Origin: RPQJ01 sp963744735
GTDB taxonomy: Bacteria > Pseudomonadota > Gammaproteobacteria > Steroidobacterales > Steroidobacteraceae
Reading direction: 5' to 3'
Assembly: GCA_963744735.1 (NCBI GenBank)
Contig: CAVUVH010000001.1
Coordinates: forward strand, 124,001-188,000
DNA length: 64,000 bases
Shown here piece after piece: positions 55,934-64,000 of this stretch. The notes beneath the pieces were generated by a model. The model searched no databases. It was not told the DNA's origin and worked only from the letters and a program-made list of their open reading frames with translations. Positions within the stretch are counted from its first letter, which is position 1; each line of letters opens with the position of its first letter. Position numbers and translations under genes: made by a program.

Positions 55934-56790
55934 CTCGCAGACTCCGGCGACTCGTCGCCCGACAGTTCGACCTGGCCGGTGAAGGCCGTTTCCGCCGGAC
56001 CGGTGAGCCAGATCGGCTCGCCCGGGCCGGGCCAGCGGACGATCAGGCGTCCGCCCGGGACATCGACGTTGACCTCTTCGGCCAGCGGCCCGTGCTGCCG
56101 TCCGACCGCCACGGCGGCGCAGGCACCCGTGCCACAGGCCTGCGTTTCGCCCACGCCGCGCTCGAACACCCGCAGCCGGACATGGTCGGGGGCCACGATC
56201 TCGAGAAAGCCGACGTTCACGCGGCGCGGAAAGCGCGGGTGATTTTCCACCGCGGGTCCGATGCTGTCCACGGGCGCGTCGGCGACGCTCGGCACGCGCA
56301 GCACGGCGTGCGGGTTGCCGATCGACACGGCGGCGATCTCGAGCGGGCCAGCGCGGGTGTCGAGGGCGTAGGTCGCGGCCGTCGCGGGTGCCTCGAAGGG
56401 CAGCGCCGACGGCTCGAAGTCCGGCACGCCCATCGCGACCGAGACCTGCCCGTCGCGTCGCAGCCGCGCCTGCACGATGCCGCCGGGACTGTCGAGCCGC
56501 AGAGTGCGCTCGACCTCGCCGCGGCGGCTTGCGACCAGCCGGGCGATGCAGCGGGCGCCGTTGCCGCACTGCTCCACTTCCGAGCCGTCGGCATTGAAGA
56601 TGCGGTAGTAGACATCGGTGCCGGCACGACGCGGCGGCTCGAGCACCAGCGCCTGGTCGAAGCCGATGCCGGTGCGGCGGTCGCTCAGGCGGCGCAGGTC
56701 CGCCGCCGTCGGCACGGCCGCCGGCGTGGCGGCGTCGAACACGATGAAATCGTTGCCGAGGCCGTGCATCTTGGTGAAGTCGAGCCGCAT
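55930..56790 (-). CDS. dapF: DapF, diaminopimelate epimerase
   Basis: 286 residues, intact. FTKMHGLGNDFIVFDA starts the protein; the two catalytic cysteines are in EVEQCGNGARCIARLV (about residue 75) and GVGETQACGTGACAAVAV (about 222). It converts LL- to meso-diaminopimelate for lysine and peptidoglycan synthesis. The dapF-DUF484-xerC order with overlapping ends is the standard gammaproteobacterial arrangement. The ATG at 56790 fits the family start. Confidence 0.96.
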   Translation of the reverse strand: MRLDFTKMHGLGNDFIVFDAATPAAVPTAADLRRLSDRRTGIGFDQALVLEPPRRAGTDVYYRIFNADGSEVEQCGNGARCIARLVASRRGEVERTLRLDSPGGIVQARLRRDGQVSVAMGVPDFEPSALPFEAPATAATYALDTRAGPLEIAAVSIGNPHAVLRVPSVADAPVDSIGPAVENHPRFPRRVNVGFLEIVAPDHVRLRVFERGVGETQACGTGACAAVAVGRQHGPLAEEVNVDVPGGRLIVRWPGPGEPIWLTGPAETAFTGQVELSGDESPESAR

Positions 56791-56815
56791 GCGCGCAGCA
56801 TACCCGACTCGCCGC

Positions 56816-57250
56816 TCACGCCGGCAGCGCGGCGCGATCGACGTAGATGCAGCGGTCCATGACCACGAGCATGCCGGCCGCGACGGCACGCGCTGCCGCG
56901 GGCTCGTTGATCACGCCCTGTTGCAGCCACAGCGCCGGCAGGCCCAGCTGCAGGCATTCGTCCACGACTTCGCCGACGCGGGCCGGTCGCCGGAAGACGT
57001 TGACGATGTCGATGCGGTCGCCCGGCTCGAGCGACTGCTGCGCGGCTGCGAGGGACGCAAACACGGGCAGTCCGAGCCACTCCTGCAGCGCCGGATTGAC
57101 CGGCAGGATGCGGTAGCCGAAGTCACGCATGGAGCGCGTCACGCCGAAGCTCGGGCGCGCGGGATCGTCCGACAGGCCGACCACGGCCAGGGTGCGCGCA
57201 CGCTGCAGCAGTGCCGCGATCTGCCCGGGCGCCGGGTTGCGGAAGCTCAC
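56816..57250 (-). CDS. CoA-binding domain protein (YccU-like)
   Basis: 144 residues, single CoA_binding_2 Rossmann domain. TLAVVGLSDDPARPSFGVTR binds the nucleotide; YRILPVNPALQEWLGLPVFA and LPALWLQQGVINEPAAARA are family motifs, with MDRCIYVD at the C-terminus. It starts at GTG 57250, overlapping the epimerase gene by GTGA. YccU-type proteins are of unknown function. Confidence 0.9.
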   Translation of the reverse strand: MSFRNPAPGQIAALLQRARTLAVVGLSDDPARPSFGVTRSMRDFGYRILPVNPALQEWLGLPVFASLAAAQQSLEPGDRIDIVNVFRRPARVGEVVDECLQLGLPALWLQQGVINEPAAARAVAAGMLVVMDRCIYVDRAALPA

Positions 57251-58164
57251 GCGCCCTGGTCCTGCTGCTGCATTTCGTCGAGGCTGGCGCGCACTCCCGC
57301 GGCCAGCGTCGGATAGCGCAGCTGCAATCCAAGTTCCTGCCGCAGCCGCCGGTTGTCGACCCGGCGCGACTCCAGCAGGAACGACAGCATTCCGGCCGGG
57401 ATGCGTTCCCGTGCCTCGGCCATCGACACCAGCGGCGGCGGCGCCAGGCCCGCGGCCGCCGCGGTCAGTTGCAGGTACTGCGTCGAACTCGAGTGGTCGC
57501 CGTCGGTCACGTTGTAGATGCCCGTGGCGGCAGCGTGGTCGCAACAGAGCAGGATGGCCGCAACGAGGTCATCGACGTGGATGCGGTTGCCGGGTCCGGC
57601 GTCCTCCGGGCGCAGCGCCGGCTCGCGCCGCTGCAGGCGCTCGAGCGGCAGGCGCTGCGGTCCGTAGATGCCCGGCACGCGCAGGATCACGCAACGCACC
57701 CCGCGGGCTGCGCACCATGACTGCACGGCGCGTTCCGCCGCCACGCGCCGTCGCGCGCGGTCGGTGCCTGGCGCCACCGGCGTCGTCTCGTCCACCAGCG
57801 CGCCGGCGGCATCGCCGTAGACACCGGTCGTGCTGATGTACACGAACACCGCGGGCGGGCGTGTGCGGTCGAGACAGTCGAGGAAGTTCTGCACGCGCGG
57901 ATCGGCGGTGCCGGTGTCGGGTGGCGGCGCCAGGTAGACCACGGCCGCGGCCTGCGCGGCGCTGGCGATCGTCGCGCGCGCCGCAGGATCGCAGGCGGCG
58001 TCAAGATCGACGCGCAGCGCCGGCATGCCTGCGGCCTGCAGGGCGGCCTCGCTGGCGGCGGACCGGACCAGCCCGGACACGTGGCGCTGCCCCTTTGCAC
58101 GCCGCGCCAGGCGCGATCCGAGGTAGCCACAGCCCACGATCAGGCATGATAGCGAAGCATCCAT
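57247..58164 (-). CDS. NAD-dependent epimerase/dehydratase family protein (YeeZ-like)
   Basis: 305 residues, extended/atypical SDR. CLIVGCGYLGSRLARRAKGQ carries the nucleotide-binding glycines, VVYLAPPPDTG follows, then VYISTTGVYGDAAGALVDET (active-site Ser/Tyr region without the usual Tyr-x-x-x-Lys), VPGIYGPQRLPLERLQR and YNVTDGDHSS. The layout matches YeeZ-like sugar-nucleotide epimerase relatives; the substrate is unknown. The 3' end overlaps the CoA-binding gene by 4 bp. Confidence 0.87.
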   Translation of the reverse strand: MDASLSCLIVGCGYLGSRLARRAKGQRHVSGLVRSAASEAALQAAGMPALRVDLDAACDPAARATIASAAQAAAVVYLAPPPDTGTADPRVQNFLDCLDRTRPPAVFVYISTTGVYGDAAGALVDETTPVAPGTDRARRRVAAERAVQSWCAARGVRCVILRVPGIYGPQRLPLERLQRREPALRPEDAGPGNRIHVDDLVAAILLCCDHAAATGIYNVTDGDHSSSTQYLQLTAAAAGLAPPPLVSMAEARERIPAGMLSFLLESRRVDNRRLRQELGLQLRYPTLAAGVRASLDEMQQQDQGA

Positions 58165-58226
58165 GCCGTCAGCATACGCGAAGGTGGTGCAGGCGCCGCC
58201 GCGCGCTGCGGGAGTTCCAGGGTTCC

Positions 58227-59285
58227 ATGCCGCAAGTGACCATCGTGCCCACGGGCGAGAGCTTTGCCGCCGATGCCGGCGAGTCCGTGCTGGCGGCGGC
58301 GCTGCGCGCGGGACTCAACCTGCCGCACAGCTGCAAGGGCGGGCACTGCGCGTCGTGCAGGGCGCGCCTGCTGGCCGGCGAAATCTCCTATCCAACGCGC
58401 GAGCTGCCGGCCGGCATCACGGCGGAGGAAGCCGCGGAGCGGCTGGTGCTGTTGTGCCAGGCGCGGGCGGTCACCGACCTCACCGTCGAGACGCGCGAGA
58501 TGCGCCCTGCGCCCGACGTCGAGGTCAAGAGCCTGCCGAGCCGCATCGAGCGCATGGAACGGCTGGCCGACGACGTCATGGCGGTGTTCCTGCGCCTGCC
58601 CGCGGTCGAGGACCTGCCGTACCGCGCCGGGCAGTACATCGACTTCATCCTCTCCGAAGGCCGCCGCCGCAGCTTTTCGCTGGCCAGCGCGCCGGCCGAC
58701 GGCAAGCTGCTCGAGGTGCACGTCCGGCGCGCCTCGTCGAGCGGCTTCACCGGGCAACTGTTCGACACGATGCGCGCCGGCACCTTGCTGCGCATCGAGG
58801 GACCGCTCGGGCAGTTCTGGTTCCGCGGTGATTCACCGCGCCGGGCCATCATGATCGGCGGTGGCACCGGCTATGCGCCGCTGCGCGCCATGTTGCGCCA
58901 GCTGCTGGCGAGCGGCGACCGCCGGCCGCTCACCCTGTACTGGGGCGCGCGCACCCCGCGTGATCTCTACGAACACCACTGGCTGGGCAGCGTCGCGGCG
59001 ATCCGCCCTGGATTCGAGTATCGACCGGTGCTGTCCGAGCCTGCAGCCGAACCGGACGCGATGCCCTGGGACGGTCGCACCGGCCTCGTGCACGAGGTGG
59101 CACTGGCGGATCTCGGCGACGATCTCACGCCCTACGATGTCTACGCGAGCGGGCCACCGGCGATGGTGGAGGCGATCAGGCACACCTTCATCGAGCGCGG
59201 CCTGCCGCGCGCGCAGTTGTTCTTCGACTCGTTCGATTACGCGCCCGACACGCTGGCGGCCATGCGCCAGCGCACAGGCCCCTGA
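58227..59285 (+). CDS. 2Fe-2S ferredoxin / flavin reductase (CDP-6-deoxy-delta-3,4-glucoseen reductase-like)
   Basis: 352 residues. The N-terminal plant-type 2Fe-2S domain has C-K-G-G-H-C-A-S-C (residues about 36-44) and a fourth Cys in LVLLCQARA. Then come an FAD-binding barrel (PYRAGQYIDFILSEGRRRSF with the RSFSLAS motif) and an NAD(P)-binding domain (IMIGGGTGYAPLRAMLRQLL, YWGARTPRDLYEHHW, DVYASGPPAMV). This is the AscD/oxygenase-reductase architecture, passing electrons from NAD(P)H to a partner. No oxygenase or sugar gene is beside it. The start was set at ATG 58227. Confidence 0.9.
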   Translation: MPQVTIVPTGESFAADAGESVLAAALRAGLNLPHSCKGGHCASCRARLLAGEISYPTRELPAGITAEEAAERLVLLCQARAVTDLTVETREMRPAPDVEVKSLPSRIERMERLADDVMAVFLRLPAVEDLPYRAGQYIDFILSEGRRRSFSLASAPADGKLLEVHVRRASSSGFTGQLFDTMRAGTLLRIEGPLGQFWFRGDSPRRAIMIGGGTGYAPLRAMLRQLLASGDRRPLTLYWGARTPRDLYEHHWLGSVAAIRPGFEYRPVLSEPAAEPDAMPWDGRTGLVHEVALADLGDDLTPYDVYASGPPAMVEAIRHTFIERGLPRAQLFFDSFDYAPDTLAAMRQRTGP

Positions 59286-59303
59286 CGCCGCGCCCACGCC
59301 GGC

Positions 59304-60512
59304 TCAATGCCGTCGCAGGCGGACCCGTGGCAGGGCCGGGCGCCGGCCGACGGAGCGCGCGACGCTGTCGCGCAGGACGCCGCGGGCCCGCTCGGCCTCA
59401 CCGAGCTGCTCGAGCAGTTCTGCATACAGCAGGCTGTTTTCCGCCGAGTGCCGGCGCGCGAGCGACGCTTCGAGATAGCTGCGCGCCTTGCCGATCAGCT
59501 CCGCCTGCAGCGCCAGGCGGGCGCACGTCGCGAGCAGGTCCGGATCCTCGGGAGCGGTGCGCAGCCAGTTTTCCGCGCGCTCGAGCGGCGCCAGCGCATC
59601 CGGCAGCTGGAGCTCGCCGTAGAGCCGGACCAGCGCAGCTTCGCGGCCGCCGTCGATGGCCTCCCGCAGCACCTTTTCCGCGCCCGCCGGATCTGCGGCC
59701 GCCAGCAGCGCGCGTGCGTACGTGGCGATGGCCTGCGGCAGCTTGCGCGTGGCGCGGGGCAGTTTCGACCAGGCGTCCGTCGCCGCGCCGGCGTCGCGCC
59801 TCTCGCCCGCGGCCCGCACCTCTTCCAGCTGTACCTGCGCCAGGATCTCGTTGACCTGCGCCTGCGGCAGTTCCCCGGCGTTGCGCAGGCGCGGTCCCAG
59901 GGCGCGCAACTGCTCGCCACGTCCCAGCTTCTGGCACAGGCGCGCCATCAGCTCGAGGCCGCGTGAATTCAGGTCGCCGGACGCGTCGAGCTGCTCCAGC
60001 GTCTGCAGCGCCGCCGTGTCCTGGCCGCGCCGCATCTGCATCTCGGCCAGCGTGATCAGTGCTGCGGCGCGCTCGCCCGGAGCCGCTTCCTGCGCCCGTG
60101 CCAGCCACTCGTCGCGGCGCTCGACGGCATCCTGCAGGTCGGCGGCCCGCGCCGCGACCAGGTAGTTCGCGGCGGCGGAATCGGCCTCGGTCGCCGACCG
60201 CGACAGCAGCTCCTCGGCGCTGCGCCAGCGTCCCGCCGCAAGATCGAGCAGGCCGCGCTGGGTGTCGTCGCGCGCCCGGCGCTTGCGCCGCTCGCTGCGC
60301 AGCGCGGCGAGGCGCGCGCGTGCCGTCAGTGACTCGATCAGTGTCCGCGCAAGGAAATAAAGCCCCAGCAGCAGCAGCAGGAAGACCGGCACGGTCGTCT
60401 CGAACAGCGCGCGGCCGACGCTGACGGCCACGTAGCCGGGGTCATCGAGCACCGCATGCGCCAGCAGGCCGCCGCCGACCAGCGCCGCTGCAGTGAGCAG
60501 GCTGCCCCTCAT
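59304..60512 (-). CDS. hemY: HemY-like TPR protein of the heme operon
   Basis: 402 residues. Two N-terminal membrane helices (LLTAAALVGGGLLAHAVL and TVPVFLLLLLGLYFLARTLI) flank the HemY_N domain (DDPGYVAVSVGRALFETTVP). TPR-like helices follow, including SGDLNSRGLELMARLCQKLG and LLATCARLALQAELIGKARS. HemY of enterics is an inner-membrane protein of unclear role in heme synthesis. It overlaps hemX by 4 bp and belongs to hemC-D-X-Y. Confidence 0.9.
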   Translation of the reverse strand: MRGSLLTAAALVGGGLLAHAVLDDPGYVAVSVGRALFETTVPVFLLLLLGLYFLARTLIESLTARARLAALRSERRKRRARDDTQRGLLDLAAGRWRSAEELLSRSATEADSAAANYLVAARAADLQDAVERRDEWLARAQEAAPGERAAALITLAEMQMRRGQDTAALQTLEQLDASGDLNSRGLELMARLCQKLGRGEQLRALGPRLRNAGELPQAQVNEILAQVQLEEVRAAGERRDAGAATDAWSKLPRATRKLPQAIATYARALLAAADPAGAEKVLREAIDGGREAALVRLYGELQLPDALAPLERAENWLRTAPEDPDLLATCARLALQAELIGKARSYLEASLARRHSAENSLLYAELLEQLGEAERARGVLRDSVARSVGRRPALPRVRLRRH

Positions 60513-61570
60513 GGCCGCGCGGGTGCGGGCGCAGACGCGCGGATCAACCGCTGCAACAGCTGCGCCGCTGCGCCGATTTCGGGCGTGGCGGGGTCGACGT
60601 CGATCGTGGCCAGCTGCGCCAGTTCCTCGCGCGCCGCAAGCACTGCCGGGTCGCGCACGTCGAACGCCCGTTCGAGCAGGTCGCTGGCGGCCTGGATCGA
60701 CAGCGCATAGGACTCGCGGTCCCGCTGCGCCGCTGCAATCCGCGCGGCGAACAGTTCCAGCTCGAACAGCTGCCGCCGCAGCGACTCCTCCTCCTGCGTC
60801 ACCAGTCGCGAGCGCTTGGGGTCGACGCGCCGGTAGGAAAAAAGGTCTCGCCATGCCTGCTGCAGCCGCTGCGCCGCGCGCCGCAGCCCGCTTTCGTCCG
60901 GGCCTGCGGCCGCGGTCTGGTCGAGACCGCGTGCCTGCGACACGGGCACGCCCAGCACGCGGAACGTCGCGGCGCCTGCCTCGAGCGCCGCCAGCCGTGC
61001 CGACACCGAGGTGATGTCGGGCACGTTCACCGCGCGCAGGGCTGCGAGCTCGGTCGCGAGCTGCGCGCGCACCGGCGCGACGGCCGGGTCCGAGACCGTG
61101 GCGAGTCGCGCGTCCGCGGACTCCATCGCCGCGATCGCGGTCGGCACGTCGTGTTCGAGCCGCAGCCGCCGCGTCGCCAGTTCCAGCAGGTAGAGTGCCT
61201 CGGCCCGCACCCAGCTGCGCTGCGGCGCGTCGGCACGGGCGCGGAGTTCGGCGACGCTCTGCCCGAGCTCGCCCACCTGCGCCGGAATCTCGCGCAATTC
61301 GCGCCACTGCGTGCGCACCTGGTCGTTCGACTGCTGCAGTTGCGCCTGCAGCAGGCCGATCCGCCCGGCCAGGCGGTCATGTGACGCGCGCAGTTCGGTC
61401 AACTGGCCGCGCAGGCGATCGATGCGCTCGTCGAACTGGCCGAAGCGCCAGTGGGCATAGGCCGCCAGCAGGAATGCCAGCCCGACGACGGCGAACAGCA
61501 TCGGGCTCGCGCCATTGCCCGTCCGGCGCTGGCTGATGTCCGTGGTGAGGGATTCGATTTCGTTGGTCAT
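60509..61570 (-). CDS. hemX: HemX-like membrane protein of the heme operon
   Basis: 353 residues, starting MTNEIESLTTDISQRR. One membrane helix (SPMLFAVVGLAFLLAAYAHW) precedes a coiled coil (RIDRLRGQLTELRASHDRLA) and an all-helical domain with WVRAEALYLLELATRRLRLE and LVTQEEESLRRQLFELELF. HemX is annotated as uroporphyrin-III C-methyltransferase-like by operon position but lacks methyltransferase motifs here. It overlaps hemY by 4 bp. Confidence 0.88.
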   Translation of the reverse strand: MTNEIESLTTDISQRRTGNGASPMLFAVVGLAFLLAAYAHWRFGQFDERIDRLRGQLTELRASHDRLAGRIGLLQAQLQQSNDQVRTQWRELREIPAQVGELGQSVAELRARADAPQRSWVRAEALYLLELATRRLRLEHDVPTAIAAMESADARLATVSDPAVAPVRAQLATELAALRAVNVPDITSVSARLAALEAGAATFRVLGVPVSQARGLDQTAAAGPDESGLRRAAQRLQQAWRDLFSYRRVDPKRSRLVTQEEESLRRQLFELELFAARIAAAQRDRESYALSIQAASDLLERAFDVRDPAVLAAREELAQLATIDVDPATPEIGAAAQLLQRLIRASAPAPARP

Positions 61571-61609
61571 CGGCGGGCGCGGTAGCGGCATGCACGCGCA
61601 AGCCGAATG

Positions 61610-62392
61610 CTAGCACGTGCCGGGCAGAGGGCCCTCGAGGTGCCGCCGCAGCGCGGCCAGCATGGCGTCGTCTTCCGCAGTGGCGGCGGCGACGATCGGT
61701 CCGGTCCAGCCCGCGGCCCGGGCCGCTGCCTGCACCCGCGGGCCGGGAACCAGCAGGTCCGAGCGGTGCAGCGCCGGGGCCAGGTCGGCGGGACAGCCGC
61801 GCAACAGCGCCTGCAGTACTTCAACGCTGGTCACGGCGACCACGACCCGGCCGCCCTTGGAGAGCGCGGCCGCCAGTCCGGCGATCGCCTCGGGCGTCGG
61901 CGTGAGCGCGGAACGACGATAGACCGCCAGCGGCAGTACCTGTGCACCGCGTGCGATGAGGGTGTCGTGCAGCAGTTCCCGTCCGCCCTCACCCTTGAGC
62001 AGCAGGATCGCCTGGCCGGCAACGCCGCTGAACTGCGGCAGCTCGAGCAAGCCTTCGGAGTTCGCGGCTGCAGGCTGCGCCGCCACCGTGATGCCCTGTC
62101 GCCGCAGTGCCTCCGCCGTCGCGTGCCCGACGGCGGCATGCCTTGCGGCGAGTGGCAGGCCCAGCTGCGCCGCTGCCGCCGCGACGGCGTTCGTGCTGGT
62201 GAAGATGGCCCAGTCCCAGGCTTGCGCACGCAGGCGCTGCACCGTGGCGGCGTCGGGCACCAGCCAGTCGATCTGCAGCGTCGGGCAGGCAATGCAGTTG
62301 GCACCCAGTGCGCGCACCCGCTCGAGCCACGGACCCGCCTGTGCCGCCGGGCGGGTAACGACGACGGTGACGCCGTCGAGCGCCGCCGTCAC
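61610..62392 (-). CDS. hemD: HemD, uroporphyrinogen-III synthase
   Basis: 260 residues starting at GTG, GTGA-overlapped with hemC. Sequence is poorly conserved in this family, but VVVTRPAAQAGPWLERVRAL, IFTSTNAVAAAAAQLGLPLA, AVGHATAEALRRQGITVAAQ and VLPLAVYRRSALTPTPEAI fit. It closes the linear tetrapyrrole made by HemC to uroporphyrinogen III. Frame intact. Confidence 0.92.
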   Translation of the reverse strand: MTAALDGVTVVVTRPAAQAGPWLERVRALGANCIACPTLQIDWLVPDAATVQRLRAQAWDWAIFTSTNAVAAAAAQLGLPLAARHAAVGHATAEALRRQGITVAAQPAAANSEGLLELPQFSGVAGQAILLLKGEGGRELLHDTLIARGAQVLPLAVYRRSALTPTPEAIAGLAAALSKGGRVVVAVTSVEVLQALLRGCPADLAPALHRSDLLVPGPRVQAAARAAGWTGPIVAAATAEDDAMLAALRRHLEGPLPGTC

Positions 62393-63334
62393 GGGGCGGC
62401 GGCGGCCTCCTGCCGCAGTCGCTCCAGCAGCGTCTCCGCGCCGGCTGCCTGCATCCGGCCGGCGAGTTCGCGCCCCAGCCGTTCGGCCTCGGTGGCCGGG
62501 CCGCTGACCTGGTCGCGATAGGTTTCGCTGCCGTCGGGCGCGCCGATGAAGCCGCGCACCGTGAGCGTGCCGCCATCGAGCGAGGCGTGCGCCGCGATCG
62601 GCGAATGGCAGCTGCCACCGAGCTTCGCGGCGAACGCGCGCTCGGCATTGAGTCGCGTGAACGACTCCGGGTGATGCAGCGCGGCCAGCGCCGCGCGGCT
62701 GCGTGCGTCATCGGCGCGGCATTCGATGCCGATCACGCCCTGGCCGACCGCCGGCAGCGACAGCTCGAGGCTCGAGCTGCTCGGTGACGTGGTGGGCGAT
62801 GCCCAGCCGCTCGAGTCCGGCGCAGGCCAGCAGGATTGCGTCGAGTTCGCCCTCGTCGAGCCGGCGCAGCCGCGTGTCGACATTGCCGCGCAGCAGTTCG
62901 AGGCGCAGGTCCGGCCGCGCCTGCCGCAGCTGGGACTGGCGTCGCGGGCTGGACGTGCCGACCCGTGCACCCTGGGGCAGCTCGGCGAAACGCCGGTAAC
63001 GACGCGAAATGAACGCGTCGAGCGGATTGGCGCGCGGCAGCACCGCGACGATGGCGAAGCCCGCCGGCAGTTCGCTCGGCACGTCCTTCATCGAGTGCAC
63101 GGCAAAGTCGGCGCGGCCTTCCTGCATCGCGACCTCGAGTTCCTTGACGAACAGGCCCTTGCCGCCGACTTCGGCCAGCGCGCGATCGAGCACGCGGTCG
63201 CCCTGCGTGCTCATCGGCACGAGTTCCACCGGCAACCCCGGGTGCGCCGCGCGCAACAGTGATTGCACGTGCTCGGCCTGCCACATGGCCAGCTTGCTGC
63301 GCCGGGTCGCGATGCGTAAGGGCGTATTCGACAA
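62389..63334 (-). CDS. hemC: HemC, porphobilinogen deaminase (one frame change)
   Basis: About 314 residues from TTG 63334, with GAGGAG at the proper distance. LRIATRRSKLAMWQAEHVQS, VGGKGLFVKELEVAMQEGRA, FAVHSMKDVPSELPAGFAI and VGTSSPRRQSQLRQARPDLR are the usual domain 1-2 motifs. An indel near 62775 separates GIAHHVTEQLEP from LSLPAVGQGVIGIECRADD; FAAKLGGSCHSPIAAHASLD has the dipyrromethane-binding Cys. It polymerises porphobilinogen to hydroxymethylbilane. First gene of hemCDXY. Confidence 0.93.
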
Positions 63335-63362
63335 GACTCGACTCCTCGTGCCGCGCTGCGGC

Positions 63363-64000
63363 CTAAGCTTCCCCGGATTCCGGCGCGAGCGTCTCCGCGG
63401 CGAAGCGGAACAGCGCCACCAGCAGGCCCAGGACGATCGGTCCCAGGAACAGTCCGACGAACCCGAAGGCCGACAGTCCGCCCATGACGCCGATGAAAAC
63501 GGCAAGGGTAGGGACTTCGGCCCGGCCCGAAATCAGCATTGGCCGCAGGAAATTATCCACGCTGCCGACCAGCACCACACCCCAGACGGTGAGGAAAATG
63601 GCCCAGTAGGGCTGGCCCTGGCTCAGCAGCCAGAGCGCGGCCGGAATCCACAGGATCGCCGGGCCGACGAACGGCACCAGCGCAAACAGCACGGCCAGCA
63701 CGCCGAACACCAGCGGCGAGGGCAGGCCGGCCAGCGCAAAGCCGACGCCGAGCAGCACGCCCTGCGCCACGGCGGTCAGCCCGATGCCCATGAACACCGC
63801 GCGGGTGACGTCGATCAGGTGACGCCAGAGCTTGCCGCGCAGCTGCGGCTCGATCGGCAGCATGCGCACCAGCAAATTGGCGAAGCGCGGGCCATCGCGC
63901 AGCACGAAGAACAGCACGAACAGCGTCAGCACGACGCTGACCAGCGTACCGACGGCGCCGAGCACCACGGAGCCGCCCGACGAGGCGACGATTTCCAGCA
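63363..64000 (-). CDS. AI-2E family transporter / PerM-like permease (partial, runs off the end)
   Basis: The C-terminal 212 residues are inside the window. Membrane helices include LTLFVLFFVLRDGPRFANLL, VPFVGPAILWIPAALWLLSQ and GGLSAFGFVGLFLGPIVLGL, matching the AI-2E/YhhQ-PerM superfamily (TIGR-type DUF20). Members export small molecules or sodium for protons. Frame intact within the window. It lies 28 bp downstream of hemC start on the same strand, so it may belong to another promoter. Confidence 0.88.
   Translation of the reverse strand, partial: LEIVASSGGSVVLGAVGTLVSVVLTLFVLFFVLRDGPRFANLLVRMLPIEPQLRGKLWRHLIDVTRAVFMGIGLTAVAQGVLLGVGFALAGLPSPLVFGVLAVLFALVPFVGPAILWIPAALWLLSQGQPYWAIFLTVWGVVLVGSVDNFLRPMLISGRAEVPTLAVFIGVMGGLSAFGFVGLFLGPIVLGLLVALFRFAAETLAPESGEA

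Noticed and set aside
1..64000. Genomic island or prophage borders
   Set aside because: No integrase other than the housekeeping xerC, no transposase, no direct repeats next to a tRNA, and base composition looks uniform by eye.

Overview
The window is a 64 kb, very GC-rich chromosomal stretch from a gammaproteobacterium. The blocks hslVU-DUF971-ubiE-ubiJ-ubiB, dapF-DUF484-xerC-hslV and hemC-hemD-hemX-hemY, plus a stand-alone ExeA/GspB pair, fit the Xanthomonadales/Lysobacterales-Nevskiales-Steroidobacterales side of the class. This placement is inferred from gene content and order only. There is no rRNA, no convincing tRNA, no CRISPR array, no prophage and no insertion sequence. Nearly all the DNA is coding, and many neighbours overlap by 4 bp (ATGA, GTGA or TTGA).

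Layout. 1-4.8 kb: DUF4136 lipoprotein, a REC-PAS-PAS-GAF-HD-GYP regulator with a degenerate active site, and a beta-CASP metallo-beta-lactamase. 4.8-9.6 kb: an unusual TonB protein with an N-terminal receiver domain, a secreted polyhydroxyalkanoate depolymerase, a membrane EEP phosphatase and a small Cys-rich protein. 9.6-15.3 kb: LysR/RidA pair, lipocalin, rhodanese, two MFS transporters and a zinc-ribbon protein. 15.3-23.6 kb (minus strand): PLP sulfur-amino-acid enzyme, a fused fatty acid kinase (FakA-like plus DegV/FakB-like), GspB, ExeA/GspA, DNA polymerase IV and a DUF4286/DUF3667 membrane protein. 23.6-29.5 kb: a duplicated exonuclease 5' fragment, a thioredoxin/CcdA pair, FadE, malate dehydrogenase, and a GntR regulator with a distant palindromic operator. 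29.5-35.9 kb: a self-regulated TetR-TolC-MFP-RND efflux operon. 35.9-42.6 kb: a Kef-type antiporter divergent from a complete Mla-type lipid transporter, followed by a decayed TPR sensor-like gene. 42.6-48.6 kb: B12-binding MerR regulator, GGDEF/EAL protein, M15 peptidase, SDR, DUF2007 and a thioesterase-like protein. 48.6-64 kb: the housekeeping block of ubiquinone (ubiB, ubiJ, ubiE), proteolysis (hslUV), recombination (xerC), diaminopimelate (dapF) and tetrapyrrole (hemCDXY) genes, ending inside an AI-2E family permease.

Two features cut across the window. First, at least 20 genes, including core genes such as mdh, hemC, ubiB and xerC, are interrupted by one or more single-base frame changes while the protein homology continues in another frame. 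This pattern is best explained by uncorrected indel errors in the assembly, so such genes are annotated as one span with approximate breakpoints rather than as pseudogenes. Second, a family of G-tract repeats related to GGGGTTAGGGGCTAGGGG sits in at least six intergenic gaps. It directly supplies the stop codon of at least seven genes and often forms large inverted pairs. This is the most distinctive non-coding structure seen here.
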